NCBI GenBank assembly: GCA_015183035.1
Contig: JACZZP010000014.1
Span: forward strand, 620,001 to 684,000
Direction of reading: 5' to 3'
DNA: 64,000 nucleotides
From: Meloidogyne chitwoodi
Taxonomy: Eukaryota; Nematoda; Chromadorea; Rhabditida; Meloidogynidae
Position 1 is the stretch's first letter. Every line of letters starts with the position of its first letter. Under the pieces are notes generated by a model. It searched no databases and had not been told where the DNA came from. It saw only the letters and a program-made list of their open reading frames with translations. Below, piece by piece: positions 38,540-51,087 of the stretch. Made by a program: the position numbers and the translations under genes.

Positions 38540-41500
38540 TTAAAATGTTTTTTGTGGCTAAAGATTGTTTTTTAAAACAACAATTTTTGATTTTTTTGTT
38601 GAAAATAATAAAATAATAATAATATAGAGGAGAACCTTTTTTAGGCAATTTATGGCCAAAAAATAATATTAGTAGAAAAATTAAAAAAAAACACAATTTA
38701 ATAGAATTGTTGTTGATTAATTTTAATAGTTATTTTTTAATATATTTTTTTTTCTTAAAAAATAAATAAAAATAATTTTAAAGAAATAAAAGTATTTTTA
38801 ATTAATTAAAGAAAATATATTATAAGAGGATTTATTAATTTAAATAATTATTTTAATATAAAAACTTTGGTACATTCTAATAAAAAATCTTTTTAAGTTA
38901 TCTCAGAGATTAAAAAAAACATCACGAGAGAATTAATAAAGCTATTAAAAATAAATAATCCTTTTACATCTTTTTATAAAAATAATTATTAATAGTTTAT
39001 TTATTTATTTAAAACATTCGGTAAAAAAGGAAAGATAATTTTTTAAAAAAAAGTGAAAATAAAATGATGAAAAGAGATTTGTAAGTCCCAAAAGAAGAGA
39101 AGAAGAAGAAGTAGCAGTTAGTTAAAGTCACGCGAATATATTTAAAGGGGAAATAAATAAATAATATATTTTATTAATGGGGGAAATGGCAAAAAAAAGA
39201 AAAAAAGTGAAAAAGAGAGAATCGATTAAAAATGAGAAAATTATGAAACACACATGAATAAACGAGAATTTTGAAAAAATTATTAAAAATCGAGATTCAA
39301 GATTAATTAAAAAAAAACATTTTTTATTAAATAATTAATTAATATTATTTAAATTAAAATTAAATTAAAATATATTTAATTTATATTAAAAATTCTCTTC
39401 TTCTTTCTCGAGACTCTCGAACATTCCAATTATCTAATAAATCATTAAATATTTTATAAAAAAAGAAGACATGAGCTCTTACATATATTTAGAAAAAGAT
39501 AAAAAAAGAACGGGACCGCCCGGTTGTTTCTAACTTTTTTTATTTACTTTGATTTTCTTTTTTATTTCTAGTCAAAAACTGATCAAAATGACAAGGTTAT
39601 TATATCTTTTTTAAAAAAAAGAAAAATCAAAAGGAAAAGATCAAAGTTCAGTTTATTAGTTAAAATAAAAATAATTTTGACAAGTGTAAAATGAAGAGAT
39701 GTTCTTATTTTTTATATTATTATTATTAAGAAATAATTTTAAAAAATTAATATATTAAAATGTTTTTTTTTTTAAATTAAATTATGAAATAATAAATTGA
39801 GAAAATTAAAAAATAAATAATAATTAATAAAAAAAAAATATTAAAATTTTAAACAAAGTGAGAAATAAAAGAGTTTTAATAAAATTAAATATTTTTATTT
39901 TAAAAAATTAATGGGATCAACTCAGAAGATCGAAACCCAAAAGATCGAATGAAAACAAATTATGAATGTGTCAGTTCAGTCAAACTCTTAAAACACTGCT
40001 TGTAGGTCCAAGTTTGAATGGACCAAATTGTTTTAATGATTTGACCGAACTGGCAATTGGACCAATTGCTTTCAGACGATCTTTGGGTTTCGATCTTCTG
40101 GGATGGACCCAAATTAATTATTAAATAAATCTTCTCCTATTTTTAAACATTTATTATTGATTAAATGTAAAAAAAGGAAATAAAAATGAAAAAAATATTA
40201 AAATAAAATAAAGGGTGTGAAGGTCGAAGAGAAAAAAAGAGAGAGAAAGAGAACATAGCTGGTTGCTTAGGCCAACCAAAATTTAAAAAAAAATACAAAT
40301 GGCATTCATTTTTGTTAGATAACGGAATTATTTTATTTAGAATGTGGTGTGTTTAAAAATGTAAAAAAAAAAAGAAAAGAAGAAGAAAAGTGTTTAAAGA
40401 GAGATTAAAATAGAGAGAAGATACATATAAGTAAGTAAATATTAAAATGAATATATTATTAATTTGTTATAAAATTAAAATATTAATAATTAAATAAATA
40501 TCCTAAATTAAAGATTAATTTGTTTTATTAATTATTTTATTTAATTTTATTTAAAATATTTTAGCAGGAATTTTAGTGAAAAAAAATGATTCTTATAAAT
40601 TTTATTTTACCCTATATAAATATTTTTTTTTAATAATTAAAAAAGTGTTACAAAAATATTATTAATATTAAATAATTTGTTAATTAATTAATTTTTTTAT
40701 TTAAATTTTATTTTTATAAATATTAAAAAAAGAAAATAAATAAAAAAACTATTAAAAGACCGGAAGAAGGCCAAAAATTATTTTATTAAAAATAAAAATA
40801 TTTATTTAAAAAAGAATGTTTTAATTAGGAAAAGCTTCTTATTAAAAGATAAAGAAAGGAAAAGAGAATTTAAATAAATAAATATTAATTTAAAAAATAA
40901 TTATATTTTTTAATTTCAAAATAAAATATAACTTTCGTAATTTTATTAAAATAAAAGCGACGCATATTTTTTAATAAAGTAATAGATTTAAGTTTATTTT
41001 TTATTAATAAATATAATAATAATATAATAATATATTTTATTTAAAAAAAAAAAGAGAAGGACCATTCAATGTTTTTTTTCTTTCAATAAATTTGTTTGAA
41101 TAGCAGTCGCGACGTTTTTTTTATTTTAAAATAAATAAATAAATACATTGATGAATCAAATGAAAAAAAGCGCACGAGAGGCTTGCTTTACAAAATAAGA
41201 GGAGATAAATAAATAAATAAATATATTTTTTAAAAAGATTTTATAAAAATAAAAAGAAAATAAAAAAGCTTAAGAATTGGCCAAAAGTTTTTTCTTCAAA
41301 TAAATAAATATTTTTATATTTTCTTTCTTTTTATTTTTACTTCTTTCATCAAAAATATAAATATTAAAAATTATTTATGTGCGCGGATATTATAAAAAGA
41401 GAGGAAAATAAAATAAAAGTAATTTGATGAGAGAATATTTATTTTATTTATTTAATTTATTGTTGGCCTTTTTTCGATCGGTCAGAAGAGAAGAGAAAGA

Positions 41501-44230
41501 GAATTATTAAATCGGTTAGTGTTATTTATTTATTTATATTTATTTTAATTGTTATTTTTATAAATAATAAGGGAATTTTTGAAAGAAAAAAAATATATAT
41601 TTGAAAGAAAAATAAATAAAAATAAAAAGATTGCAAAAAAAGACAACCAATCAATTTAATTAAATTAATAAAATAAATAAAAATATATATTTTAAATAAA
41701 ATTATTTGAAGAATTAACAATAATTTAATAAATTTAAATTAATTAAAACAATAATTAATTAATTAATTTAATTTTCTAATAAATTTTGTAATTTTTTAGT
41801 AATTCAACACTTATAATTTTTATCTTTTTGCCACGTCCATCTTTATTTGTTTATAAAGAGGAAAATAAAAATAAAAGGAAAGGGAAGTGCAAATTAAATA
41901 AATAAAGAGGAAAATATTAATAATATATTTATTTGTTTATTTTTAATTAATTGTCTATTAAAATAACCAAATAAATATTTTATAAATAAATAATTGTTGC
42001 TTTTTTATTTATTTAATTTTATCTGAGAAATATAATAATAAATTTATTTAATTTTTTAAAATTAAAATATATTTATTTAATAATAACCTAAATAAATAAC
42101 CTAAATAATAATACTTTTAAATATTCAAGTATTTGAATGAGTAAAAAAGGTCAAGAATATAAATAAATAAAATAAAAATATTATTATTTAAAAATAAATT
42201 AAATTTAATTTTTAAAAAAATGCAAATAAAATATTTATTTAAATATTTTAAAATAAATATACAAATTAAATTAATTAAAGTAGAGCTGTTTATACAATTA
42301 ATTTAAACAAAAAAGATATAATTGGAAGAATATTTTATTGTAAATTTTTGTGAAAAATTTATTTTTTATTTTTTCAAATTAAAATATATTTTAATATTAA
42401 AAAGTGAGAAAATAAAATTAGCAAATTTTTTTTTATAAATAAGGAAAGTATAAAATCGAAAGAAAAAGAGAAATTAATAAATATTTTTTAAGCAATGGCA
42501 AATATTAAAAATAAAATTTATTTTTTCTTATTTTATCTAAATATGTATATTCTTTGTATATAAATACTTAATTAGTTCAAATATTTTATTAAATATTTTT
42601 TAGTATATTGAGTTAATATTTAGATAAATATTTATTTATTTATTAATAAATCCAATATTTTAAAATATTAAAAATTATTAATTTTTAAAAAAAACGAACA
42701 TAAAAACTTTTCTCAAAGTTTTTTTTCAAATTTAGAAATGACAAAAAACTTCTAAAATAAGAAAAAAAAGAAATGAAAAAAAAATTTGTTTGGGGGAACA
42801 AGACCATTGGGAAGAAGGAATGGAAGGATATATAAAGTTGTCGGTCATAAGAAAATATATGTTAAAGTGAAAAAAAAAGAAAATATTTTAGAGTGTAAGC
42901 AAGCAAGCACACGCTCGCAATGGGTTGTCATATTATTGAAGAAATAAATAGAAGAGAACCAGTTGGCCATAAATTCTCTCTTTTGTGGCTGTTTTTTTTC
43001 TCGTAATTTTATTTATTTTTTTTCTCATTTTGGCCAAGTAAAAAGGAAAGAGGGGAGAGAGACAACCGTCCTCTCAGCGATTAACGGGAAAGGATAAAAT
43101 AACGATTAGTTTATTTAGTCAAGCGGACAAAAATATTAAAAGAATGTTGCTTAAGTGAGAGAAAATAAAAATATTTAAAAATTAAGGGTTATTTAAAATT
43201 AAATTATTATATTTTTTAAATTCTAATTTTAAAAATAAATAAATATAAAATAATAATTTAAAATAAATACCTAATTGGTTGCTAGGACAACTAAAGGAGA
43301 GGGTGTGAATGTCAAAAGAGATATTTTCTCTTTTTAATTTAGTTTGTTTTAGCTTAGTTAAAAAAAGAGAATGTTTAACCTTAATTTTGTTCTTTTTATC
43401 TTTTTTTTTTTATTTCAATTAACAAACTCCCCCCTTTTTTTAATTTTATCCTATTTTTGCCACTTTTTTATTTTATTGTCACCATTTTTTCTTTCATTTT
43501 TCTGGCAACACACTCTTTAGCATAATGACGTCAATGCTTCTCAATTCAGAGAGAAAGAGAAAGAGAGAGAAGAACTTATATTTAGTCCCCAATTCTTATA
43601 TTTAGTATTTATTAAAATATATATTTAGAGAACATATTTTTAAATAAATATTTAAATTTAATATTTTCTCCAATATTTTACTTTTCCCTTCTTTTATCCA
43701 ACAAATGAATGAATTTATTAATTAACAAAAATACTGTATATAATTAAAATGATGATAAAAAATAAGGAAAGGAGAATAGGTATAAACAATTAATTTTTCT
43801 TGAATATTAAATAAATATTATTAAAATAATAATTTTAAGCTTTTACTTATTTAATTTATATTTAGAACTAATAAAAAAAATACAAAAGAAATAAAAAAAC
43901 AAAAATATGTCTAAAGTGAAGAATCCCCTATTTTTTGTTAGAATATTTTCCTGTGAAAGTTTATATCATATTGACAACGCTGATCATGAATCTGATTTAA
44001 TTTTTTAAAATTTATTTTTCTATCCTTTTCATTAAATAATTGATTTAAATCTTGGAAAATAAATATTTATTAAAAAGTATTTATTAGATATATTTACAAA
44101 ACAAATACAAATATTATAATTATACCTACATACATATATTGTGAATAACCTACATATATATTATTAATTATATACACAGAGATGAATAAGAACAACAGAG
44201 AAGAAATTATTAGATAATATTATCTTATAA
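38540..44230. other. 5.7-kb gene-free AT-rich region upstream of mef-2
   Basis: No exon chain or RNA gene could be built here. It contains one MITE (39912-40112), many TTTATTTA-type and AAATAAATAA-type runs, and GA-rich patches such as GAGAGAAAGAGAAAGAGAG (about 43550). The size stands out in an otherwise compact window and suggests long-range control of mef-2, or an untranslated first exon further upstream. Confidence 0.4.
39912..40112. mobile_element. short inverted-repeat element (MITE)
   Basis: The left end GGGATCAACTCAGAAGATCG and right end (reverse complement GGGTCCATCCCAGAAGATCG) share CAGAAGATCGAAACCCAAA on both arms. Inner inverted pieces TTGGACC / GGTCCAA and CAGTTC / GAACTG are also present. 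The element is about 200 bp and has no coding capacity. Confidence 0.75.
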
Positions 44231-44258
44231 TCCTAATATATCTTCATTCCTCTCAATC

Positions 44259-44764
44259 TTATTGTTGATGAGTAGGAGCGATGTTGACGACTCTGGCAGT
44301 CTGCATTGGGAAAGGCTCCATATTCATGAGCAACTTTCTCATCTTTAAAAGAAAAAAGTTTATTTTTTAAATTAAAAACAAAATAAACTAACATCAACAC
44401 TATCATGGTTATGATGACGATCATCGGCTTTTGCCATAGACACCTCACCGCTCTTTGCCTCAACAATTACACGAAGAAGTGCTGGACACGAGATGTCGCG
44501 CATTCTCTAAGAAAAAAGAAAAGAACATTTTTAAATTTTTATTAAAAAAAATACCTTGCAATAGTAGTATTCGACCATTCCTTTTGAATGAGGATGACGA
44601 GAGTTGGAACGCCAGTTGTGTTCTTGTTCCGTTTGTTTCCACCATTTGAGGAAGGCAAGACGGTCATGGAAGGTATGGAAGATCCGATATGTTGCTTGCT
44701 TTCTCTTTTTGCCTTGCTGATGACCTCTTTTGACAAGTTGCTCATTACTGCTGCCAGAATCCAT
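44259..44764 (-). CDS. small FLYWCH/MULE-type zinc-finger-like protein
   Basis: Exons 44764-44555, 44506-44393 and 44342-44259 give 135 residues starting MDSGSSNEQLVKRG. The core has FH.F.DRLAFLKWWKQTEQEH, YYYCKRMRDISCPALLRVI and DDRHHNHD. This C...C...H-x-H spacing, with a preceding aromatic Tyr-rich strand, resembles the FLYWCH/GCM-WRKY class of DNA-binding domains found alone or in Mutator-like transposases. The short size suggests a stand-alone or domesticated domain. Codon usage is less AT-biased than neighbours. It is divergent from NMD3, with about 540 bp between starts. Confidence 0.55.
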
Positions 44765-44769
44765 GTTGT

Positions 44770-45305
44770 TGATAGGTCACTGTTTGTGCTGTTGAAAATA
44801 ACAAATAAAGATACCTAATAAAGAAAAGAATATTGTAAAAACTTACAGTTGCCCGGACAGGTTGACGAGGTTGAAACAAATTAATTTCTCGCCTTTTATA
44901 CCAATTTAATCATATTTAAAATTTAATTAATAACAATTTTTTAACATTTTTGATAAAAAAATTTTATAGAATTCTATACAGATATAATGCTAAAACTATA
45001 CAAAATTTTACAGACAGACTACTATATTTTACATTCTACTAATCCCCTTATTATAAGAGAGAAAGCTTCCCTATTGAAATTTTACAACTTTTCTTCTTTT
45101 GACCCTTTTGTAACTTTTTACTCCGCTACAAACTGACCAGTGACAAGTTGTTCCATAGTACAATTGTCCTCCTTGTAAATTATGAAACGCAACGTTTCAA
45201 TCCATGCCGTTTCAGTCCTACGTTTCAGACCCATCTTTATAATGTCCGATGGTTTATTATTTTTACCTTTTGTTACTAGTTTTTTAAACTAACGTTATAG
45301 TTGAA
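44770..45305. other. divergent promoter between the zinc-finger-like gene and NMD3
   Basis: About 540 bp without an exon. AT-rich apart from a GC-richer part at about 45120-45240 (CGTTTCAATCC, CGTTTCAGACCC). No RNA gene is recognisable. Confidence 0.3.
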
Positions 45306-47468
45306 ATGCAACAAATTGAAATTGAACCTTCTTTTTCTGAGGGAGTTATTGCTTGTTGTGAATGTGGTGCTCCAATTGCTCCAAATCCATTAAATATGTG
45401 TTTGGGTTGTGTTCGTTCAAGAGTAGATATTTTAGAAGGAATTGTTAAACAAAGTTTTTGTCTTTTGTATATATATATATTATTTATTTTTTTAGTTCAG
45501 CTTAATTCTTGTCGCAATTGTAGTCGTTATTTAGTTCCTCCAAATTCATGGATTTATGCTCAATTGGAATCTAAAGAATTAATGTCAATTTGTTTGGGTC
45601 GTTTAAAAGCAGCTACAACTCAGCAAAAATTAAGAATTGTTGATGCTGCTTTTATTTGGACAGAGCCACATTCTAAACGAGTTAAAGTTAAAATAACAAT
45701 ACAAAAAGAAGTTCTTGACAAAGCTGTGCTTCAGCAATCATTTGTTGCTGAATTTATTATTGTTAATCAGGTTTTTAAGCTTTTTATTTTTATTATATTT
45801 TTTTGGTTTTTGTGATTTGGTTAATTCTTTGAATAAAAAATTTAAATTTCTTCTTAAAATTTACGTAAAACATTGATGATATTTTTGTCATAAAAATACA
45901 CCATAGAGGTATATTTTTATAAAAAAAATTTTTTAGATGTGTGATAATTGCCATCGTCATGAAGCAAAATCTTTTTGGCGTGCATGTGTACAAGTAAATA
46001 TAAAAACTATTTTATTTACTATTTTAAAATTATAAAAAAGGTTCGTCAACGTTGTGATTATAAAAAAACTCTTTTCTATCTTGAACAACTTTTACTTAAA
46101 AATGGAGCGCATTCAAAATGTGGCAGTATTAAACCTGTTTTGACTGGAATTGACTTTTTCTTTCCAAGACAACAAGAAGCACGTAAATTGGTTGATTTTG
46201 TTACTTCTGTTTTGCCAGCAAAATTTCAACATTCTCAAGTTTATTAGAATTTTTTTGGATATTATTTGAACTTTTTATTTATTAGCAACTTGTCACTCAT
46301 GATGTTCGTAATAATTTTTATGACTACAAACATACTTATTGTGTTGATATTGTCCCAATTATTAAAGATAGCCTTATTTGTTTACCAAAACATTTGGCAT
46401 GTCAATTTTCTTCAATTGGTCAATTTGTTGTTTGTCTACGTGTTACAGAAGTTATTACATTAATTAATCCACAAACTCTTCAATTATTTGAATTAAATTC
46501 GTTTGTTTTTTTATAATTTTTAAATAAAGATAACTCTTTTGTTAAGAAATATTTATTGGAAGGAACCTTTTGGAATGCTTATTCAACCAAAAATGCTTAC
46601 TGAATTTTTTGTTCTTGAAGTTGAAGAAATTGAAGATTCTGATCAATTATTGCCCTTGGGACATATTTCGAAAAGACATAAATTAGCAGATGTTTGGGTA
46701 GTTAAAAGGTTAATTTTAAATATTTTTAATAAAAAATTTACTATATTTCTTTAGTGATCAGGTTGGTCAGTCAAATGAAAATCCTGTTTGTTGTAGAACA
46801 CATTTAGGACGTTTACTTAATCCTGGAGATTCTGTCATGGGTAAACTTTCACAAATATTTTCGATAAAAAATATAGATAAAAATTTTTAAATTAAGAAGT
46901 TTATTTTTTATATAAATTTCATCTGTCAGAGTTAAATAAATTTTTCTTAATTTGATGCTAATTATTTTTTATTTCTTTTAAAGGTTATAATATTTGGCAA
47001 AGTAATTTAAATGATCGTATATTTGATTTGGTAAAAGAAGAAAAAGTTCCTGATGTGGTTAGAATTAAAATTAAATTAAAAAAATAGATTAAGAAAATTT
47101 AAAGGTTTTGATAAGAAAAGTTTATGACAAAACTAGGAGAGCACGAAAACGACAATGGAAGCTAAAAAGAATTTTGGATAATGTTGAAACTGAAAGTGTA
47201 GAAAAAGAATTTGCTGTATATATTTTTTTAAATAATAATTTAAATTTTTTGTTAGGAATTTATGGAAGATGTAGAAGAAGATGCAAAACTCAGAGAAAAA
47301 ATAAATATTTATAGAAAAATAAGAAAAGAAAAGGGAGAAGGACAAAAAAATTCAATTTCAACAATGGATGATGGAGAAGATGATGAAGTTGATGGTCCAA
47401 CATTGGAAGAAATGTTAGAGGATTTAGATATTGATGGTAATAATGATATTGATATGGAGAATAAATAA
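45306..47468 (+). CDS. nmd-3: 60S ribosomal subunit export adaptor NMD3
   Basis: Ten exons (45306-45453, 45496-45770, 45937-45993, 46041-46238, 46286-46500, 46547-46708, 46755-46840, 46984-47057, 47105-47215, 47256-47468) give 512 residues, the normal NMD3 length. Zinc-binding Cys pairs at the N-terminus (CCECGAPI, CLGC, CRNC, CDNCH) are typical. The acidic C-terminal tail (DDGEDDEVDGPTLEEMLEDL) carries the export-signal region. NMD3 bridges the nascent 60S subunit to the export receptor CRM1. The join at 46500/46547 uses a 46-nt intron; an inner AG at about 46529 gives a wrong frame. TIM13 begins 146 bp after the stop, a typical nematode operon spacing. Confidence 0.94.
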
Positions 47469-47613
47469 ATTTTTAAAAGTATTTTGTTAATTTTTTGAGA
47501 GTAATTAAGAATGAAAAAATTTTGAATTAATTATTTTTTGTTATTTTTACAATAATTATTTTTTAAAAGAATTGTTTTTTAAATTATTCTTTTTTGCTTT
47601 ATTTTATTAAAAA

Positions 47614-48053
47614 ATGGATTTGGATATTGAAAAACTTCAGAAGTTGACTCCAGAGGAGCAAAATAAGGTAATTTGCTTTTAAATTAAAATTTTTCAAAAA
47701 ATTTTTAGACGATAGCAGCATTGCGCCAACAGGCTATTTTACTCAATCTTCAAAGTTTGGTCTCGGAAATTGCAGACAAATGTACTCGTAAATGCATTAC
47801 AGCACCTGGAACTAGTTTAAGTAGTGGAGAGAAACAAGTTTTATAAATATATATTTTTAATTAAAATTAATTTTTTAGTGTCTTCAACGCTGTATGGACC
47901 GGTTTATTGAAAGCCATAATTTGGTATAAAATTGCTAAAAAGAATTTGTTAAAATTTTTTAAGGTCTCAAAAACTTGGTTGGATATACAAGCTTCTCAGA
48001 ATTTATCTAATGGTTCAGTAATGTTTAATTCAGAATCGCCTTCTTTTTCTTAA
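47614..48053 (+). CDS. tin-13: mitochondrial intermembrane-space chaperone TIM13
   Basis: Exons 47614-47667, 47709-47837, 47879-47923 and 47964-48053 give 105 residues. The twin CX3C signature of small Tims is present: CTRKC and CLQRC, 16 residues apart. KCITAPGTSLSSGEKQC and CMDRFIESHNLVSKTW fit TIM13 better than TIM8, 9 or 10. TIM13 works with TIM8 as a hexamer carrying hydrophobic precursors to TIM22. It lies 146 bp behind NMD3 on the same strand, probably as the second cistron of an operon. Confidence 0.9.
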
Positions 48054-48204
48054 AAAAGTGATAATATATTGAGAACAAATTGTTTTGATTTTTGCAATAA
48101 ATTGTTGGAGTGAATTGTTTATTTAAAAATAAAAATTAAGAAAAAAATGATATCTGGCAATTTCGAAAAAATTGCAAATTATGAAAAATAAAATAAAAAA
48201 TAAC

Positions 48205-48751
48205 CCAAATTCCCAGTCTTCTCCATTCTAATAAGCACTAATTGTAAAAAGAACAGAGTTCCTAACTTTCCATATAGTCGTGTGGTGTGATTTCAACACA
48301 GTATGGCAGGGTTGTTCCGGATTGAGCTCGAATGTCGGGTCGGGTAGATTTTCATAAATTTCAGGTAGTTTTAGTGCCACAGGCGAAAATTTAAGGCTTT
48401 TAATTTATTTAAAAAATTGAAAAACGAGCGAAAAATAAAATCAGACGGTAATTAATGTACACGAAATTATTTATCCATCAGTAGGAATCGAACCCACATT
48501 TCATACAGAGTAGACTACGCTACTAACCACTCAACCACAAGCTCACTTGTAATAAAGCTAATTATTATAATAATAAATTTTTCTTTTATTTATTTTTTCT
48601 CTCTTCCATGCAAAAGGGTCAGAGAAGTAAAGAGAAAGAAGGTAATGTCGGGTATCGGGTAATGCTGAAAGGGTCGGGTCGGGTTTTCCAAAATTTCTCG
48701 GGTCGGGTATCGGGTAACCCGGCGTAACCCTGCAGTATGGTTGAGCACATT
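48205..48751 (-). pseudogene. decayed 5S rRNA copy, split by an insertion
   Basis: The plus-strand text AATTCCCAG.TCTTCTCC through GATTTCAACACAGTATGG aligns along its length with the reverse of the intact 5S genes (GATTCCCAGGACGTCTCC ... CTTTCAACGCGGTATGG). The last part, TTGAGCAC (matching TCGTAAGC), resumes after a 426-bp insertion. Many substitutions show it is no longer functional. Confidence 0.65.
48307..48732. mobile_element. hAT-like MITE with 8-bp target duplication
   Basis: Ends CAGGGTTGTTCCGG and (reverse complement) CAGGGTTACGCCGG are flanked by the exact 8-bp duplication CAGTATGG (48299-48306 and 48733-48740). An 8-bp duplication and CAGGG termini are hallmarks of hAT elements. 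The inside has GGGTCGGGTA repeats near both ends and, on the minus strand, a Pol III type A box TGGTTGAGTGG (48537-48527) and B box GGTTCGATTCC (48494-48484). There is no transposase. Confidence 0.85.
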
Positions 48752-48917
48752 CTTTGCTATTAATTAGCTTATAAATATTGTCTAGGATTAATTAAATTTA
48801 TATCAAAAATAAAAATTACATAAAATGATATTAAACAAATATAAAATTAATTAAATTACAAAAATGAAAATATTTTAATTAAAAATTTGACAAATTTATT
48901 ATTATTATTTTTTAAAT

Positions 48918-50052
48918 TTATTTTTTTGTTTGTTTCTGTAAACATTGACTGATTAATCGCCTAAAAATTAAATTAATTACTAAAATCATTTTTTAATTTT
49001 ACCTTAATTGTCCCGATTCGTGTAAGTCAAAAAGTTCTGAACCTCCACCAATATATTGACCACAAACAAAAATATATGGAAAAGTAATTGCCTTTTTAAA
49101 TAAATAAATTAATTTTAAAATTAAATATTTATTACTCCTGTGAGATATTGTAATTGTATTTGTAATTGTTGTTGCCAAGGTTCATTACCAGAAAGTTCAA
49201 GATAATGGGCACGAACATCTGGATAATTGACAGCAAGTAAATGTTTAGCTCTTTGACATGGAATACAATCAGACAAAGTATATATCATTACTCTAAAAAT
49301 ATTTTAAATATATTTCTCTTCAATATTCTTTTAATCATTAACAAATTAAATTATAACAACTTTTTAATTATTAAAAAAAACAAACGGATATGTATTTATT
49401 TGCTTCTGTAAATAATTTAAATAGCTTGAATCTGAAATTCCTCCAGCACTACCTTGTTGGCCAATATATTGTCCATAACCAGAATAAGATCTTTGTTGAA
49501 AAGCCTGGAATAAAAGCATTTTTTGAAAGAAAATAATTTAATTTAATACTTGCGGTTGTTGTTGGTTTTGAAATTGTGGCTGTTGATGAAATGAAATTGA
49601 AGGTCCTGAGGGTATTTGTTGTGTTTCACCTAATAAAGGACCATCCAATTGTTGTTTATTTACATTTTTTTGTATTCCAATATTTGTTTGTTGCATTCCA
49701 CTTAGATAAGAAGAAGAAGAAGTTTTTGGTAAAGACCAGGTTTGAAAATCTTGTCCTTCTGGAGACATCCAATAAATTCCAACACCTCCTCCTTCTTTAT
49801 TATTTGAAATTATTTCTCTAACTTTTCGAGGAATATTTTCATTTAATTCCTAAAATTAAATTATAAAATTTTAAAAATATATTTCTTTGCCTCTTTTGAT
49901 TTAACACCAAAAGGAACAATTTCAAATTGTGGGTCAAATTGTGTTTTAATAGATTCTTCATCTATTCGATGATCTTTAAAAGCAAATGTTGTTATAATTA
50001 AAGATTTTTTATATATAGAAAATATTAAAAATATAAAAAATAAATTGGACAT
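48918..50052 (-). CDS. secreted glutaredoxin-domain protein
   Basis: Exons 50052-49891, 49849-49550, 49504-49386, 49292-49136, 49091-49003 and 48960-48918 give 289 residues. An N-terminal hydrophobic segment (LFFIFLIFSIY) looks like a signal peptide. A Gln/Ser-rich linker (about 75-190) leads to a C-terminal glutaredoxin fold: YTLSDCIPCQRAKHLL with the CIPC active-site pair, TFPYIFVCGQYIGGGSEL with the cis-Pro and GG motif, and LHESGQLRRLI. A long linker between a signal peptide and glutaredoxin suggests activity in the secretory pathway or outside the cell. The first intron (49890-49850, 41 nt) begins with GC, the second GC-AG intron in this window. Confidence 0.8.
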
Positions 50053-50059
50053 TTTATGA

Positions 50060-51087
50060 AGAAAAAATAAGAGAAAAATATATCTTTTTTTCTAAATATA
50101 AAATTTAAATATTAAAAATAAAATAAAAATATATTTTTTAAATGCCTCTTTTTTGAAGGCATTAACTATTTAATTTTCAAGTTATTCGCTTTTATCACTT
50201 ATATCGGAAAGTTTTTTTCTATTTGTACGTTTTTCACTCATTCTCTATATTTCTTTTTTTCTAGTAAAAAATATATTTACCTCTTTATTTTTTTGCTTTG
50301 TTCATATAAAATATCCATTGTTTTATCCACACGCGCAATTTTGTTGTTTTCTTTGACAATATTATTATTAACAAGAATTGTTTTTAAAAGAAAATAAAAA
50401 TATTAAAAAAGAGATTGGACATAAATATATAGTTGAGTATATTCTCTTGCCTTTCCTAAATATTTTAATAAAACAATAGAAAAGAACAAAAAAGAATTTT
50501 ATTAAAAAAATTAGAAGAAAAAATAAATAAAATAAGAATATTTTAAATTAAAAGAATGCCAAGGCTTTATTGGTTTATTAGAAATTTGATTAAAAAATAT
50601 TGAGGAATATTAAGAAAAAAAAATAAATTAAAATATAAAAACTAGTCCAAACAACAGACAAGAAAAATATTTAAATTTTATTTAAAAATTGAAAAATAAT
50701 TAAAACAAAAAAATAAACAAAATTATTAAAAAGTTCATTTCTTCTAAATTCACATTTGGCAATTTTATTTTTCTATTTTTAACATTCCAAAGCTAAAAAT
50801 ACCGGAAGGTTTTAATCAATATTTTAAAGTTGGTGTTAAAAGGAGTCACACATAAAGAAGTCAGCTGTTATTGTCAATTCCTTTTAGATATTTTTTTTTT
50901 TTTAGTGTGATAATTTAATCATTATTTACGAGAACTTTTTTTTTTATATTGAACGTATAATTCGCAATTTACTTAGATTTTCTTCTCTTTTTATTTTTAA
51001 ATGTAACATTATTATTATCTCACTTTTGACTAACTAAATAATATAATTTTGTAATTTAATTTTTATTTATAATTTTAAAAGTACTTG
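50060..51087. other. divergent intergenic region
   Basis: AT-rich sequence between the glutaredoxin and copine starts. A weak minus-strand open pair (about 50420-50205; pieces VDKTMDILYEQSKKIK and MSEKRTNRKKLSDIS) shows splice-like borders but the frames do not join, so it is not called. Confidence 0.3.

Noticed and set aside
48473..48545. tRNA gene on the minus strand
   Set aside because: A and B boxes fit, but acceptor arms do not pair and no anticodon stem forms; treated as promoter boxes of a mobile element.
50205..50420. Possible two-exon minus-strand small gene (MDILYEQSKKIK plus MSEKRTNRKKLSDIS)
   Set aside because: Donor and acceptor are present but joining gives an immediate stop; frames do not agree.
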